Shown here: piece by piece, positions 1 to 10,979 of the stretch
Numbering within the stretch: the first letter of the stretch is position 1
How the letters are laid out: the number at the start of each line of letters is the position of its first letter
Assembly: GCA_018261655.1 (NCBI GenBank)
Contig: JAGTSG010000009.1
Coordinates: forward strand, 1-48,817
Direction: 5' to 3'
From: Pseudomonadota bacterium
Lineage (GTDB): Bacteria > Pseudomonadota > Gammaproteobacteria > Steroidobacterales > Steroidobacteraceae
Length of the DNA stretch: 48,817 bases
Notes under the pieces: generated by a model
Database searches by the model: none
Seen by the model: only the letters and a program-made list of their open reading frames with translations
Told to the model about the DNA's origin: nothing
Made by a program: the position numbers and the translations under genes

Positions 1-69
1 CTCGAGCGCGTCGCGGCGGTGATCGCCGGCGGCTGTGACTGGAGGCTCGCCGGCATCGACTCGTTCTGA
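1..69 (+). CDS. C-terminal tail of an unidentified gene entering from the left
   Basis: Frame 1 is open from the first base and reads LERVAAVIAGGCDWRLAGIDSF before a TGA at 67-69. It runs toward efp (convergent) and is followed at once by the repeat element at 83-357, as at other gene ends here. Only 22 residues are visible and I recognise no family. It does not resemble the C-termini of EpmA or EpmB, the EF-P modification enzymes that might be expected nearby. Confidence 0.3.
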   Translation, partial: LERVAAVIAGGCDWRLAGIDSF

Positions 70-82
70 GTGGCCCGGCCCA

Positions 83-357
83 GGCGCTCGTCGGGCGGGT
101 CCCCGCTGCGCTCGCTCGGCTCCGCTTCGCTCCGCAAGCACAACTCGCTCGCTCCGGGGGACCCCGCCTTGCGCGCCCGTGCCCGGCGCGCACTGCCAGC
201 GTTCGGGCGCGGTCGAGGGAGGGCCGGTGCCCGTAGTGAGCGCGTTGTGCTTGCGGAGCGAAGCGGAGCCGCGCGAACGAAGTGGCACCGGCCGACCGAT
301 GACCGCGCAAGGCACGCTGGCCGAGCGCAGCGGGGACCCCGCCCGAGCAGCGCCCGT
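83..357. repeat. Mosaic palindromic intergenic repeat, copy A
   Basis: This fills the 336-bp gap between the left partial gene and efp; I see no gene in it. It has an outer arm (83-163), a core hairpin (222-293) and a shortened second arm (about 319-357). The core stem is GGCCGGTGCC (222-231) with GGCACCGGCC (284-293). Bases 118-144 and 244-270 form a perfect 27-bp inverted repeat around GGAGCGAAGCGG. Arm 83-163 is a perfect 81-bp reverse complement of 7898-7978. Its place at the 3' ends of two convergent genes would suit a BIME-like or terminator role (inference). Confidence 0.75.
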
Positions 358-405
358 GAGGCGGCGAACACGGCGACGCGACGGCGCGCGCCTCGGGTCG
401 GGCGA

Positions 406-972
406 TTACTTGGCGCGGGCGATGTACGCGGCAGTGCGCGTGTCGACGCGGATGATCTCGCCTTCGTTGATGAACAGCGGCACCTTGACGATCGCGCCGG
501 TCTCCAGCTTGGCCGGCTTGGAGCCGCCGGTGACCGTGTCGCCCTTCATGCCCGGGTCGGTCTCCACGACCCTGAGCTCGACGTGCGGCGGAGCCGTGAC
601 GCTGAGCGGCTGGCCGTTCCACAGCGTGACGATGCACGTCAGGCCCGGCTTGAGCCACTGGGCCGCGTCACCCGTGGCCGTCCTGCTGGCCGTGTGCTGC
701 TCGTAGGTCTCGGCCTGCATGAAGTGAAAGAAGTCTCCCTCGCTGTAGGAGAATTCCATGTCGACGTCCACGACGTCGGCGCCCTCGACGGTGTCACCGG
801 ACTTGAACGTGCGCTCGATGGTGCGGCCGGACTTCAGGTTGCGGATCTTGACGCGGTTGAAGGCCTGGCCCTTGCCGGGCTTCACGAACTCGTTCTCGAC
901 GACGGTGTAGGGGTCGCCGTCGAGCAGGATCTTCAGGCCCGACTTGAATTCATTGGTGCTGTAGGTTGCCAT
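406..972 (-). CDS. efp: Translation elongation factor P
   Basis: EF-P (188 aa, same length as in E. coli) binds between the ribosomal P and E sites and relieves stalling at polyproline. The protein is collinear with E. coli EF-P throughout: [15 protein letters not shown] at the N-terminus, then the KOW-like domain I and two OB domains, ending [11 protein letters not shown]. The modified residue is visible as Lys34 in [10 protein letters not shown]. That is the context lysylated by EpmA/EpmB, not the arginine form modified by EarP. The ATG at 972 is fixed by this alignment; an in-frame upstream extension has no family similarity. A TATGAT -10-like hexamer lies at 1031-1036 on this strand. The gene is divergent from the fimX-like gene. 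Confidence 0.97.
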   Translation of the reverse strand: MATYSTNEFKSGLKILLDGDPYTVVENEFVKPGKGQAFNRVKIRNLKSGRTIERTFKSGDTVEGADVVDVDMEFSYSEGDFFHFMQAETYEQHTASRTATGDAAQWLKPGLTCIVTLWNGQPLSVTAPPHVELRVVETDPGMKGDTVTGGSKPAKLETGAIVKVPLFINEGEIIRVDTRTAAYIARAK

Positions 973-1030
973 GGAGTCCGCCGTTCGGGCCCGTTCCGCC
1001 GCGGGCCGTGAGTCCTGAAAAAGGCCGCGT

Positions 1031-1036
1031 ATCATA
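1031..1036 (-). promoter_or_regulatory. Possible -10 element for efp
   Basis: TATGAT on the minus strand lies 58 nt before the efp ATG, with only a poor -35 match (TGGCCG at 17 bp). The 245-bp efp/fimX-like divergent region holds no gene. On the plus strand it also carries TAGACT (1172-1177), a -10 candidate for the fimX-like gene with a roughly 40-nt leader. Confidence 0.3.
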
Positions 1037-1217
1037 GCCGCAACCTGCCCTGCCGGCCAGCCGGAATGGTCGCAGACCGGCCTGCGCCAGGCCCTGGTGG
1101 CGCCTCCCGCGGGACCTGTCCGGCGCGCCGTTCCAAGACGCCCGTCGCGCAATGCGCCAGTCCGGGGGTGCTAGACTCGGCGGCGTCCCGGCGGGTACTT
1201 CATCTCCGGAGGACTTT

Positions 1218-3272
1218 TTGGAGCAGCCAACCGCGGTGCCCATGGTCGTCATGACCCGGCACCAGGATCATGTCGAGATCATCAACCGGACCTTGCGCAA
1301 TGCCGGGCACCCGGCTCATCTGAGCTGGCTGACCGAGGGCGGGGACCTCGGCGACGCGCTGACCCAGATCGCGCCGGACATGCTCCTCATCTTCGCGGAC
1401 GAGGGCCTCATCGACCTGTCCGTCGCCATGGACTTCCGCAGCCGCTTCGCGCCGGACGTCCCGGTGCTGGTCGTGTACGAGACGCTCGACGAGGCGCGCA
1501 TTGCCAACGCGCTGGCGCTGGGAGCCGAGGACGCAGTGACGCTCGCCAACCTCGACCGGCTACGGCTGGTCGTGGACCGCGAGCTCGACGCGCGCCGGCT
1601 CGAGCGTTCGCTGTCGCGGACGATCTCCGCGGCGCGCGAGTACCAGCGCCAGCTCGACGACTTCATGCGCGGCTCGGCCGACGCGATCGCCCAGGTGCAG
1701 GAGGGCATCATCGTCGACGCCAACCCCGCGTGGCTCGAGTTGTTCGGTCACGGCCCGGACGGCACCATCGCCGGCACCCCGCTGATGGACGAGTTCGAAC
1801 CGGAGTGCCACGCCGCGCTGAAGGGCGCCATCGTCGCCTGCCTGCAGGGCAGGTGGCCCGGCCACGCCCTTCGCGCCTCGGCGGAGCTGCTCGACGGCGG
1901 CTCGATCGCCGTCGACCTGCTGCTCACGCGGGGCGAGCTCGATGGCGAGCCCTGCGTGCGGGTCTCCGTCACGGCCGGCAGCCGCGATCGCCGCGCGCTG
2001 GAGGACAGGCTCGCCGACGCGCTGCAGAGGGACCCGACGACCGGCCTGCTGCATCGCCGCTACTTCGTCGACGAACTGAGGAAGAGGCTCGCCGCGCCGC
2101 TGAAGGCTGGCGTCCGGCACCTGGCCTACGTCGAACCCGACAAGTACGAGTTGATCCTCGCGGAGGTGGGCGTGCTGGTCGGCGAGGACTTCCTGGTGGA
2201 GTTCGCACAGCGGCTCAAGGAGCTGCTGCAGCCGGGCGACCTCGCCGGACGCTTCGGAGGCAGCGGCTTCATGATCCTGCTCCAGCGAGGCAACGGCGGC
2301 GACGTCGAGGCCTGGGCCGAGCACGTCGTGCGCAAGCTCGGCGAGCACGTCTTCCACGTCGGCGACCGGTCGCTCTCCACAACCTGCACGGTCGGCCTGG
2401 GCCTCGTGCCGCCGACCCTGACCGACCCCGACGGGCCCGCGGGGGACGCCTATCGCGCCAACCGTCGCGGCCGCGAGCTCGGCGGCAACCGGGTCCACGC
2501 GCCCGAGCAGACCGACACGCTGCTGCGACTCCAGGACTCCGACAAGATCTGGGTGCGCCGCATCAAGACCGCGCTGATGGAGAACCGGTTCCGACTCGTG
2601 CAGCAGCCGATCGCCAGCCTGCTCGGCGGCGAGGGCCCTGCCATCTTCGACGTCGTCGTTCGCATGCTCGACGAACAGGGGGACGAAGTCCTGCCCTCAG
2701 AGTTCATCGCCATCGCCGAGCGCAACGACCTGCTCAAGAACATCGACCGCTGGGTCATCGGCGCCTCGATGTCCTTCTGCGCGTCGCGCCGGCCCGGCGG
2801 ACTTTTCGTCCGGCTGTCGAGGGCGACGCTTGCGGACGCCTCGCTGCCCGAGTGGCTCGGCAACCAGCTCAAGGCGACCCGGATCGAGCCGAAGCGCATC
2901 ATCTTCCAGTACCACGAGCAGGCGGCGAGCCAGCAGATCCGCGAGACCGCGGCGCTGCAGGGCAGGCTGTCGGAGATGGGCTTCCGGTCGGCCATCGAGG
3001 GCTTCGGCAGCGGACGGGACACCGAGTCGATGCTGAATCACCTCAAGCCGGACTTCATCAAGATCGACGGCGCCCTGATGCAGGGCCTGGCCCAGTCCCA
3101 GGAAAAGCAGCAACGGGTGAAGGAACTCGTCGAACTCGCGCGCGCCAAGGGCGCCACCACCATCGCCGAACGCGTCGAGGACGCCAACACCATGGCGGTG
3201 CTGTGGCAACTCGGCGTCGAGTTCATCCAGGGTTACTTCGTGAATGCCCCCGAGGCCGTTGTCCTCGGATAG
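1218..3272 (+). CDS. FimX-like protein: pseudo-receiver, PAS, degenerate GGDEF and degenerate EAL
   Basis: This 684-aa soluble protein has, in order, a receiver-like domain (about 10-130), a PAS-like domain (about 150-255), a GGDEF-like domain (about 275-430) and an EAL-like domain (about 445-684). The cyclase signature is GGSGF (347-351) instead of GGDEF. The phosphodiesterase signature reads FDVVVR instead of the usual YEALLR, and later EAL motifs are changed (EGFGSG for DDFGTG, IAERVED for IAEGVET). Both catalytic sites therefore look dead, as in Pseudomonas/Xanthomonas FimX, a c-di-GMP-binding effector for type IV pilus assembly. I chose TTG at 1218 because GGAGGA (1208-1213) sits 4 nt upstream; ATG 1242 and 1251 are alternatives. 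The role is inferred from domain architecture; pilW at the far end of the window is consistent. Confidence 0.75.
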   Translation: MEQPTAVPMVVMTRHQDHVEIINRTLRNAGHPAHLSWLTEGGDLGDALTQIAPDMLLIFADEGLIDLSVAMDFRSRFAPDVPVLVVYETLDEARIANALALGAEDAVTLANLDRLRLVVDRELDARRLERSLSRTISAAREYQRQLDDFMRGSADAIAQVQEGIIVDANPAWLELFGHGPDGTIAGTPLMDEFEPECHAALKGAIVACLQGRWPGHALRASAELLDGGSIAVDLLLTRGELDGEPCVRVSVTAGSRDRRALEDRLADALQRDPTTGLLHRRYFVDELRKRLAAPLKAGVRHLAYVEPDKYELILAEVGVLVGEDFLVEFAQRLKELLQPGDLAGRFGGSGFMILLQRGNGGDVEAWAEHVVRKLGEHVFHVGDRSLSTTCTVGLGLVPPTLTDPDGPAGDAYRANRRGRELGGNRVHAPEQTDTLLRLQDSDKIWVRRIKTALMENRFRLVQQPIASLLGGEGPAIFDVVVRMLDEQGDEVLPSEFIAIAERNDLLKNIDRWVIGASMSFCASRRPGGLFVRLSRATLADASLPEWLGNQLKATRIEPKRIIFQYHEQAASQQIRETAALQGRLSEMGFRSAIEGFGSGRDTESMLNHLKPDFIKIDGALMQGLAQSQEKQQRVKELVELARAKGATTIAERVEDANTMAVLWQLGVEFIQGYFVNAPEAVVLG

Positions 3273-3300
3273 CGGACGGCGGGTCGGGACGCGACCGGGA

Positions 3301-3368
3301 GGTCGGTCCCCGGAGTGAGCGAGTTTGGCTCGGCCCGAAGGGCCCGAGCGAACGCAGCGGGACCGACC
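3301..3368. repeat. Mosaic palindromic intergenic repeat, short copy
   Basis: This short copy of the copy A core lies between the convergent ends of the fimX-like gene and parC. The outer stem is GGTCGGTCCC (3301-3310) with GGGACCGACC (3359-3368), 10 bp and perfect. Inside is a hairpin around CTCGGCCCGAAGGGCCCGAG. It shares AGTGAGCG-GTTTGG and CGAACGCAGCGGGACC with the cores of the other copies. It may act as a bidirectional terminator. Confidence 0.65.
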
Positions 3369-3427
3369 GACCGGGCCGCACTTCCCGGTGATGACCCTTC
3401 CAGCAGCGGCTCCGGGTCGCCGATCCG

Positions 3428-5686
3428 CTACTCCGCCTCTAGCCGGTCCACCTTGCGCCAGCCGCGCGGCAGCGCCACACCGCGCTGTCCACGCTCCCCC
3501 CGGTAGCCGTCGAGGTCCTTCCAGGACAGCGTCATGCGGCGGTCGCCGCAGAGCACCGCCAGCTTGCCGCCCTCGCTTACGACGGCCACGGCCGTCATGA
3601 GCTCGGCGCGGGCCTTGGCCTTCTTGCCGGGAATTCCGAAGATCAGGTTGCCGCGACCCTTTTCCATCTCGGGCAGGTCGGATATCGGGAATGCCAGCAT
3701 CCGGCCCTCGGAGTTCACCGCGCAGACGAGCGCCTCGCCCGCCGCGGGCACGGGACTGGCCGGCAGCATCCGCGCGTTGTCCGGCAGGTTGAACACCGCC
3801 TTGCCGGCGCGGTTCCTCGCATAGAGGCTTTCCAGCCGCGCCACGAATCCCTGGCCGCCGTCGCAGGCGAGGAGCCAGCGGTCGCCCGGCTCGCCGATCA
3901 TCACGGCCGGGAACGTCGCGCCATCCGGCGGGTCGAGCCGCCCGGACAGCGGTTCGCCCTGCCCGCGCGCGCCGGGCAGGCCGTGGGCCGTCAGGCTGTA
4001 GGTGCGCCCGGTGGAGTCGACGAACACGGCCTGCTGGGTGCTGCGCCCGCGGGCCGCGGCCTCGAACTCGTCGCCGGTCTTGTAGGACAGCTGGCGGGGA
4101 TCGATCTCGTGGCCCTTGGCGGCCCGCACCCAGCCCGCCTTCGACAGCACCACCGTCACGGGCTCGCTGCTGACCAGCTCCGTCTCGTCGATCGCCTGGG
4201 CGGCCGCACGCTCGACGATCCGGGTGCGGCGATCGTCGCCGAAGGCCGCCGAGTCGCGCTCGAGTTCCTCGCGCACCAGCTTCCGCAGGCGGGCCTTGCT
4301 GGCCAGCGTCTTCTCCAGGTTGTCGCGCTCGGCCGACAGCTCGGCCTGCTCGCCCCGGATCTTCATCTCCTCGAGCCTCGCCAGGTGACGCAGCTTGGTC
4401 TCGAGGATCGCCTCGGCCTGGATGTCGGAGAGGTCGAAGCGCCTCATGAGGACAGGCTTGGGCTCGTCCTCGGTGCGCACGATGCGGATCACCTCGTCGA
4501 GGTTCAGGTAGGCGACCAGCAGGCCGTCGAGCACGTGCAGGCGCGCGCTCACCTTGCCGAGGCGCCACTCCAGGCGGCGGCGCACCGTCGTCTGGCGGAA
4601 CTCGAGCCACTCCGCGAGCAGCGCCCTGAGCCCCACCACGCGCGGGCGGCCGTCGAGGCCGATCATGTTCATGTTGACGCGGTAGCTGCGCTCGAGGTCG
4701 GTGGTGGCGAACAGGTGGGCCATCAGCTGCTCGACGTCCACTCGGTTCGAGCGCGGCGTGATGACCAGCCGCGTCGGCTGCTCATGGTCGCTCTCGTCGC
4801 GCAGGTCCTCAACCATCGGCAGCTTCTTGGCACGCATCTGCGCGGCGATCTGCTCCAGCACCTTCGCGCCGGACACCTGGTATGGAAGCGCCGTCACCAC
4901 GATCTCGCCGTCCTCGACCTCGTACACCGCCCTTGCGCGGAACGAGCCGCTGCCGGTCTCGTAGATCTGCCGGAGCTCGTTCTTCGGCGTCACGATCTCG
5001 GCGCCCATCGGGAAGTCCGGACCCCTGACGTGACGGCACAGGTCGCGCACCGATGCCTCGGGATCGTCCAGCAGGTGCACGCAGGCGGCCGCGACCTCGC
5101 GCAGGTTGTGCGGCGGGATGTCGGTCGCCATGCCGACCGCGATCCCCGAAGCGCCGTTCAGGAGGACGTTCGGCAGCCGTGCGGGCAGCAGCACCGGCTC
5201 GTCGAGCGTGCCGTCGAAGTTGGGCGCCCAGTCCACCGTGCCCTGTCCGAGTTCCGCGAGCAGCACCTGCGAGTACGGCCGCAGTCGCGCCTCGGTGTAG
5301 CGCATGGCGGCGAACGACTTCGGGTCGTCGGTCGAGCCCCAGTTGCCCTGGCCATCGACGATGGGATAGCGGTAGGAGAAGTCCTGCGCCATGTGGACCA
5401 TGGCCTCGTAGCAGGCCGAGTCGCCGTGCGGGTGGTACTTGCCGATCACGTCGCCGACGGTACGGGCGGACTTCTTGTGCTTGGAAGTCGCCGCCAGGCC
5501 CAGCTCGCTCATCGCGAAGATGATCCGGCGCTGCACCGGCTTCAGCCCGTCCGCCAGCTGCGGCAGCGCGCGATCGAGGATGACGTACATCGAGTAGTCG
5601 AGGTAGGCCTTCTCGGTGAAGGCCTTCAGCGGGCGCTGCTCGATGCCCTCGAAATTCAGTTCAAGTTCCTGCACGCGATTCACCAC
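3428..5686 (-). CDS. parC: DNA topoisomerase IV subunit A
   Basis: ParC (752 aa, as in E. coli) is the DNA-cleaving subunit of topoisomerase IV, which decatenates daughter chromosomes. The alignment with E. coli ParC is continuous: [30 protein letters not shown], then the catalytic tyrosine in [10 protein letters not shown]. The quinolone-determining serine and glutamate of GDSACYE are the sensitive-type residues. The beta-propeller C-domain lacks a GyrA box, which rules out GyrA. The start is GTG at 5684-5686, immediately after the parE TGA (TGAGTGGTG), so translation is probably coupled. A second in-frame GTG follows directly. Confidence 0.97.
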   Translation of the reverse strand: MVNRVQELELNFEGIEQRPLKAFTEKAYLDYSMYVILDRALPQLADGLKPVQRRIIFAMSELGLAATSKHKKSARTVGDVIGKYHPHGDSACYEAMVHMAQDFSYRYPIVDGQGNWGSTDDPKSFAAMRYTEARLRPYSQVLLAELGQGTVDWAPNFDGTLDEPVLLPARLPNVLLNGASGIAVGMATDIPPHNLREVAAACVHLLDDPEASVRDLCRHVRGPDFPMGAEIVTPKNELRQIYETGSGSFRARAVYEVEDGEIVVTALPYQVSGAKVLEQIAAQMRAKKLPMVEDLRDESDHEQPTRLVITPRSNRVDVEQLMAHLFATTDLERSYRVNMNMIGLDGRPRVVGLRALLAEWLEFRQTTVRRRLEWRLGKVSARLHVLDGLLVAYLNLDEVIRIVRTEDEPKPVLMRRFDLSDIQAEAILETKLRHLARLEEMKIRGEQAELSAERDNLEKTLASKARLRKLVREELERDSAAFGDDRRTRIVERAAAQAIDETELVSSEPVTVVLSKAGWVRAAKGHEIDPRQLSYKTGDEFEAAARGRSTQQAVFVDSTGRTYSLTAHGLPGARGQGEPLSGRLDPPDGATFPAVMIGEPGDRWLLACDGGQGFVARLESLYARNRAGKAVFNLPDNARMLPASPVPAAGEALVCAVNSEGRMLAFPISDLPEMEKGRGNLIFGIPGKKAKARAELMTAVAVVSEGGKLAVLCGDRRMTLSWKDLDGYRGERGQRGVALPRGWRKVDRLEAE

Positions 5687-7573
<1,887 letters not shown>

Positions 7574-7615
7574 CAGTTCGCCGTGGCCTGGGAGGGGCGC
7601 CCGTCGGGCGCGCGC

Positions 7616-7621
7616 ATTCTA
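7616..7621 (-). promoter_or_regulatory. Extended -10 promoter candidate for parE-parC
   Basis: The minus strand reads TGTTAGAAT, a TAGAAT -10 with the TGn extension that can replace a good -35. None is seen at 17 bp. The leader would be about 36 nt. It lies between parE and repeat copy B. Confidence 0.45.
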
Positions 7622-7707
7622 ACAGCCCGACCGATCCGTCGTAGCGCGTCCCCTCTCGGGCTCCGCTCTCGGTTCAAGTGTTCCTCGCGCGCCGCATGCC
7701 TGGCCCA

Positions 7708-7978
7708 GGCGCTCGTCGGGCGGGTCCCCGCTGCGCTCGCTCGGTCTGTTAGGCGCGGTCTTCGGTCGGCCGGTCCCACTGCGTTCGCGCGGCTCCGCTT
7801 CGCTCCGCGATCCAAACGCGCTCACTTCGGGGACCGGCCCTCCCTCGACCACGCCCGAACGGCGGCAGCACGCGCGAGGCACGGGCGCGCAGGGCGTGGT
7901 CCCCCGGAGCGAGCGAGTTGTGCTTGCGGAGCGAAGCGGAGCCGAGCGAGCGCAGCGGGGACCCGCCCGACGAGCGCC
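7708..7978. repeat. Mosaic palindromic intergenic repeat, copy B (inverted relative to A)
   Basis: Most of the 433-bp gap between parE and the DUF3501 gene is this element. It mirrors copy A: a short arm (7708-7744), an inverted core (about 7752-7860) and a long arm (7898-7978) that is the exact reverse complement of 83-163. The core stem is GGCCGGTCCC (7768-7777) with GGGACCGGCC (7830-7839). It differs from copy A by one exchanged base pair, so pairing is kept. It abuts the 3' end of the DUF3501 gene. I see no gene in the gap. Confidence 0.75.
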
Positions 7979-8006
7979 CGTGCTGCCGGGCCACGCCGCG
8001 CCGGCG

Positions 8007-8615
8007 TCAGTCGAGGTCGCGGGCCAGCGACCTGACCGAGGCCTCGGGCAGGCTGACCGAGTGGTCGTAGGCCGGGTGCTCGACGCCGACCGAGACGCGG
8101 GCGCCGGCCTTGACCGCCGAGCGCATGGCCGGCGTCAGCTCGAAGCGCAGCCAGTGGACCGAGGAGGTCTTCTCCTCGTTCTCGCGCTCCAGGTCCTCGT
8201 CGGCGATGGCGTACACGCGCTCGAAGCCCTCCACCTGCACGAAGCAGCGCCGCTCCACGCCACGCATGCGTGCCAGCGCAGCCTTGCGCTCGTCCGCATC
8301 GGGGAACTCGATCAGCAGCGTCGCTTTCCAGTTGCTGCCGTCAGGGATCAGCGGGTTGTAGGCGTCCAGCTCGTCCTGGATGCCCTCGGGCTCGAAGATC
8401 CGCTCGATGCGCAGCATCTCCTGGACCTGGTACTGGACGGTCAGCCGGTCCTCGAACAACCAGGTGCAGTTCGGGCCGACGGCGACGGTCCGGGCCTTCT
8501 TGTGCTCCAGCACGCGGCCGCGGAAGTCCGCGCGCTGGCGCGCGTACTGCTCGAGGCTGAACAGGTCGCTGGGCCGCAGCGGGCCGCGGAGCCGGATTTC
8601 GCTTTGGGTCGTCAT
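8007..8615 (-). CDS. DUF3501 family protein
   Basis: This 202-aa protein is hydrophilic, with no signal peptide or membrane segment. I recognise the DUF3501 pattern ([36 protein letters not shown], then [20 protein letters not shown] and an acidic/aromatic C-half). The function is unknown. It follows the Fe-S oxidoreductase gene by 19 nt, and the rubrerythrin, Fe-S, DUF3501 order is one I know from other proteobacteria, so it probably serves the same redox process. I preferred ATG 8615; an in-frame ATG at 8651 would overlap the upstream gene by 17 nt. It has one cysteine near the N-terminal third (PNCTW) and a second later (RRCFV), too few for a cluster of its own. Confidence 0.85.
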   Translation of the reverse strand: MTTQSEIRLRGPLRPSDLFSLEQYARQRADFRGRVLEHKKARTVAVGPNCTWLFEDRLTVQYQVQEMLRIERIFEPEGIQDELDAYNPLIPDGSNWKATLLIEFPDADERKAALARMRGVERRCFVQVEGFERVYAIADEDLERENEEKTSSVHWLRFELTPAMRSAVKAGARVSVGVEHPAYDHSVSLPEASVRSLARDLD

Positions 8616-8634
8616 GTCCACGTCGTTCCTCGAT

Positions 8635-9984
8635 TCAGATTCCGTATGCATGCCGCATCAGCGCGAGCGGGTGCTCGGGTCCCCTGCCCTTGTCGGCCAG
8701 GCCGTGGGCGATCTGGTCGCCGGCCATCGGGCAGTCGCTCGAGTAGTGGTCCGGCTTGGCGGACTCGACGCGCTGCACCACCGGCCGCCCGATCCGGGCC
8801 GACGTCTCGTGGTACTCGCGCTTGACCGCGTAGGTGCCGTTGTGGCCGGAGCAGCGCTCGATCACGTCTATCGTGGTCCCCGGCACGAGCTTCAGCACGT
8901 CGCGGGTCTTGAGCCCGATACGCTGCACGCGCAGGTGGCAGGGCACGTGGTAGGAGACCTTGCCCAGCGGGTTCCTGAAGTCGGTGCGCAGCTTGCCTGC
9001 GCGGTGCCTGAGCATGAGGTATTCGAAGGGGTCGAAGGTCCGCGCCTGCACCTTCCTGACCTGCGCGTCTTCCGGGAAGATCAGCGGCAGTTCCTGCTTG
9101 AACATGAGTGCGCAGGACGGCACCGGCACGACGATGTCCCAGCCTTCGTCCACCAGCTTCGCGAGTTGCGGGATGTTGTGGTCCTTGAGCCCTGCGACGG
9201 CCTCGAGGTCGCCGAGCTCCAGCTTGGGCATGCCGCAGCACTTCTCCCGGGCCAGCGTCGTGACCGGGATGCCGTTGTGGTTCAGCACGGCCACCAGGTC
9301 CTCGTCCATCTGCGGCAGGTTGCGGTTGCCGTAGCAGGTCGCGAAGACGACGACCTTGCCGGTCGTCTCCGCTGTCGGCACGGCCTCGAGCGCCGGCTTC
9401 ACGCGCTTCGCCTCCCGCTTGTGGAAGGACTTCGAGTGGTACTCGGGCAGCGGCGCGTCCGGGTGCACGCCAAGCGCCTTGTCCAGCAGCTTGCGGCCCA
9501 GCACGCTGCGGTTCGCGGCGTTCACGACCTCGGACACGACCGGGATGCCGGCGAGCGAGCCGACCAGGTCCGTGGAGGTCAGCAGCTTGTCGCGGAAACG
9601 CGTGCCGCCCTTTTTGAAGTGCACGGCCTTGGCGCGCAGCATCAGGTGCGGGAAGTCGAGGTTCCAGGGATGCGGCGGGACGTAAGGACACTTCGACAGG
9701 TAGCACATGTCGCACAGGTAGCAGTGGTCCACCACCTCCCAGTAAGCCTGCTTCGGCACGCCGTCGAGCTCGCCGGTGGGCGAGCCGTCCACGTGGTCGA
9801 AGAGGACCGGGAAGGAGTTGCACAGGCTGACGCAGCGGCGACAGCCGTGGCAGATGTCGAAGACGCGCTCGAGCTCCTTGAACAGCGACTCCTCGTCCCA
9901 GAAGTCAGCACTCTTCCAGTCGAGCGCATGGCGGGTCGGCGCCTCGAGGCTGCCTTCCCTTCCGCCGGTGATCTGTTCACCCAT
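8635..9984 (-). CDS. (Fe-S)-binding protein with two 4Fe-4S motifs and HdrB/GlcF-type CCG domains
   Basis: This 449-aa protein has a ferredoxin-like N-terminus with C45-x2-C48-x2-C51-x3-C55 and a second motif, C88-x2-C91-x2-C94-x4-C99-P. The second has one extra residue before the last Cys compared with the usual pattern. A large C-terminal half follows with CCG-type (DUF3400/HdrB-like) repeats: [18 protein letters not shown] and PSCALMF in the first, HVPCHL, RCSGHNG and SDCPMAG in the second. The second repeat has CSG in place of CCG. The architecture is that of glycolate-oxidase GlcF or heterodisulfide-reductase subunits, but no GlcD/FAD partner is next to it. The likely role is electron delivery to or from the rubrerythrin encoded upstream (inference). 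It is soluble, with no signal peptide. Confidence 0.85.
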   Translation of the reverse strand: MGEQITGGREGSLEAPTRHALDWKSADFWDEESLFKELERVFDICHGCRRCVSLCNSFPVLFDHVDGSPTGELDGVPKQAYWEVVDHCYLCDMCYLSKCPYVPPHPWNLDFPHLMLRAKAVHFKKGGTRFRDKLLTSTDLVGSLAGIPVVSEVVNAANRSVLGRKLLDKALGVHPDAPLPEYHSKSFHKREAKRVKPALEAVPTAETTGKVVVFATCYGNRNLPQMDEDLVAVLNHNGIPVTTLAREKCCGMPKLELGDLEAVAGLKDHNIPQLAKLVDEGWDIVVPVPSCALMFKQELPLIFPEDAQVRKVQARTFDPFEYLMLRHRAGKLRTDFRNPLGKVSYHVPCHLRVQRIGLKTRDVLKLVPGTTIDVIERCSGHNGTYAVKREYHETSARIGRPVVQRVESAKPDHYSSDCPMAGDQIAHGLADKGRGPEHPLALMRHAYGI

Positions 9985-10020
9985 CGTCCTGTCTCCCCTG
10001 GCAACGCGCGCCGCAAACGG

Positions 10021-10048
10021 CGCGGGGCGGGCGCCGGCCCGCCCCGCG
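10021..10048 (-). terminator. Strong hairpin between the rubrerythrin and Fe-S genes
   Basis: There is a perfect 12-bp GC stem (10021-10032 with 10037-10048) and a 4-nt loop. It lies 25 nt past the rubrerythrin stop and 36 nt before the next gene. It is followed in the transcription direction only by GTTTG, so it is at best a partial terminator or an mRNA-stabilising stem. It would let rubrerythrin be made in excess over the downstream proteins. Confidence 0.5.
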
Positions 10049-10073
10049 GCATCTCCAGACGTTCCGTTGTCGA

Positions 10074-10490
10074 TCAGCCGAGCTGGTCGAGGGCCTTCTG
10101 GAAGCGGTTGGCGTGCGAGCGTTCGGCCTTGGCCAGCGTCTCGAACCAGTCCGCGATTTCGTGGAAGCCCTCGTCGCGGGCCGACTTGGCCATGCCCGGG
10201 TACATGTCGGTGTACTCGTGGGTCTCGCCGGCGATGGCGGCCTTCAGGTTGTCCGAGGTCTGGCCGATCGGCAGGCCCGTGGCCGGGTCGCCGACCTGCT
10301 CGAGGTACTCGAGGTGGCCGTGCGCATGGCCGGTCTCGCCTTCGGCCGTCGAGCGGAAGACCGCGGCGACATCGTTGTAGCCTTCCACGTCCGCCTTCTG
10401 TGCGAAGTACAGGTAACGACGGTTCGCCTGCGACTCACCGGCGAAGGCTTCCTTCAGGTTGTTCTCGGTCTTGCTGCCCTTGAGGTTCAC
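10074..10490 (-). CDS. Rubrerythrin, ferritin-like domain only
   Basis: This 138-aa diiron protein belongs to the rubrerythrin family, which reduces hydrogen peroxide in the cytoplasm. The four-helix diiron ligands can be placed: E19 in AFAGES, E52 and H55 in [10 protein letters not shown]89/E92 in AGETHEY, E123 and H126 in [10 protein letters not shown]. The C-terminal rubredoxin domain of classical rubrerythrin is absent (no CxxC pair at all), so electrons must come from a separate protein. The adjacent Fe-S protein is the obvious candidate. An AGGAGGA ribosome site precedes the ATG. It is first in the module and divergent from xseB. Confidence 0.93.
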   Translation of the reverse strand: MNLKGSKTENNLKEAFAGESQANRRYLYFAQKADVEGYNDVAAVFRSTAEGETGHAHGHLEYLEQVGDPATGLPIGQTSDNLKAAIAGETHEYTDMYPGMAKSARDEGFHEIADWFETLAKAERSHANRFQKALDQLG

Positions 10491-10543
10491 TGTCTATTCC
10501 TCCTGATCAACTGGTCACTACAAAAGCCTTGTTTTGCAACGTG

Positions 10544-10571
10544 TTGACGCAATTTCTGGAATCGGTCTAAC
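10544..10571 (+). promoter_or_regulatory. Candidate sigma-70 promoter for xseB-ispA
   Basis: TTGACG (10544-10549) is followed at 16 bp by TCTAAC (10566-10571), 5/6 and 4/6 matches. A long leader of about 155 nt would precede the xseB GTG. The leader contains a perfect 10-bp hairpin, CCCGGCGAGG (10634-10643) with CCTCGCCGGG (10653-10662). Confidence 0.45.
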
Positions 10572-10733
10572 GTGTCGCCGAATCTTGGAACGAACCACCG
10601 GTCAAGTCAACCCGTTCCCACCCAAGGGGCCAGCCCGGCGAGGTTCCTGCGCCCTCGCCGGGACGCGTTGACCGTGCCCCTGCGGCATGTGAACCTTACC
10701 GGGCCCCCACCCACGGCGCATCGCGACAAACCC

Positions 10734-10979
10734 GTGACCAGGAAGAGCAAGGCCGTCGATTTCGAGGCAGCCATGGAGGAACTCGAGGCCATCGTCGAGC
10801 GCCTCGAGCATGGCGACCTGCCGCTCGAGGAGTCCCTCCGGCAGTTCGAACGCGGTGTCGAGCTGACCCGCAGTTGCCAGGCCGCGCTCAAGCAGGCCGA
10901 GCAGAAGGTCAAGGTGCTGACCGCCAAACCGGGCGCCGCGGCCGTGCTCGAGGACTTCGAGCCCGAAGACCGTGACTGA
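10734..10979 (+). CDS. xseB: Exodeoxyribonuclease VII small subunit
   Basis: XseB (81 aa; E. coli 80) partners XseA in exonuclease VII, which degrades single-stranded DNA from both ends. The family core is clear: [35 protein letters not shown] followed by a helical [14 protein letters not shown] and an acidic tail. I take GTG 10734 as the start; the frame is open upstream but that part has no family similarity. No strong ribosome site is visible. It overlaps ispA by 8 nt, the usual xseB-ispA arrangement. Its partner xseA is 30 kb away next to guaB. Confidence 0.93.
   Translation: MTRKSKAVDFEAAMEELEAIVERLEHGDLPLEESLRQFERGVELTRSCQAALKQAEQKVKVLTAKPGAAAVLEDFEPEDRD

Noticed and set aside
83-357. 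Transposon or MITE with terminal repeats
   Set aside because: There is no target-site duplication, and the arms are unequal. The mosaic, hairpin-rich build fits a structured intergenic repeat better, although mobility cannot be excluded.
1730-3391. Second plus-strand frame within the fimX-like gene
   Set aside because: It is arginine/proline-rich, out-of-frame reading of the GGDEF/EAL gene.
7583-8035. Short open frames through repeat copy B (and similarly through copy A and 3315-3600)
   Set aside because: Their translations (RSERV-LAERSGA type) are only readings of the repeat element; such frames recur at every copy.
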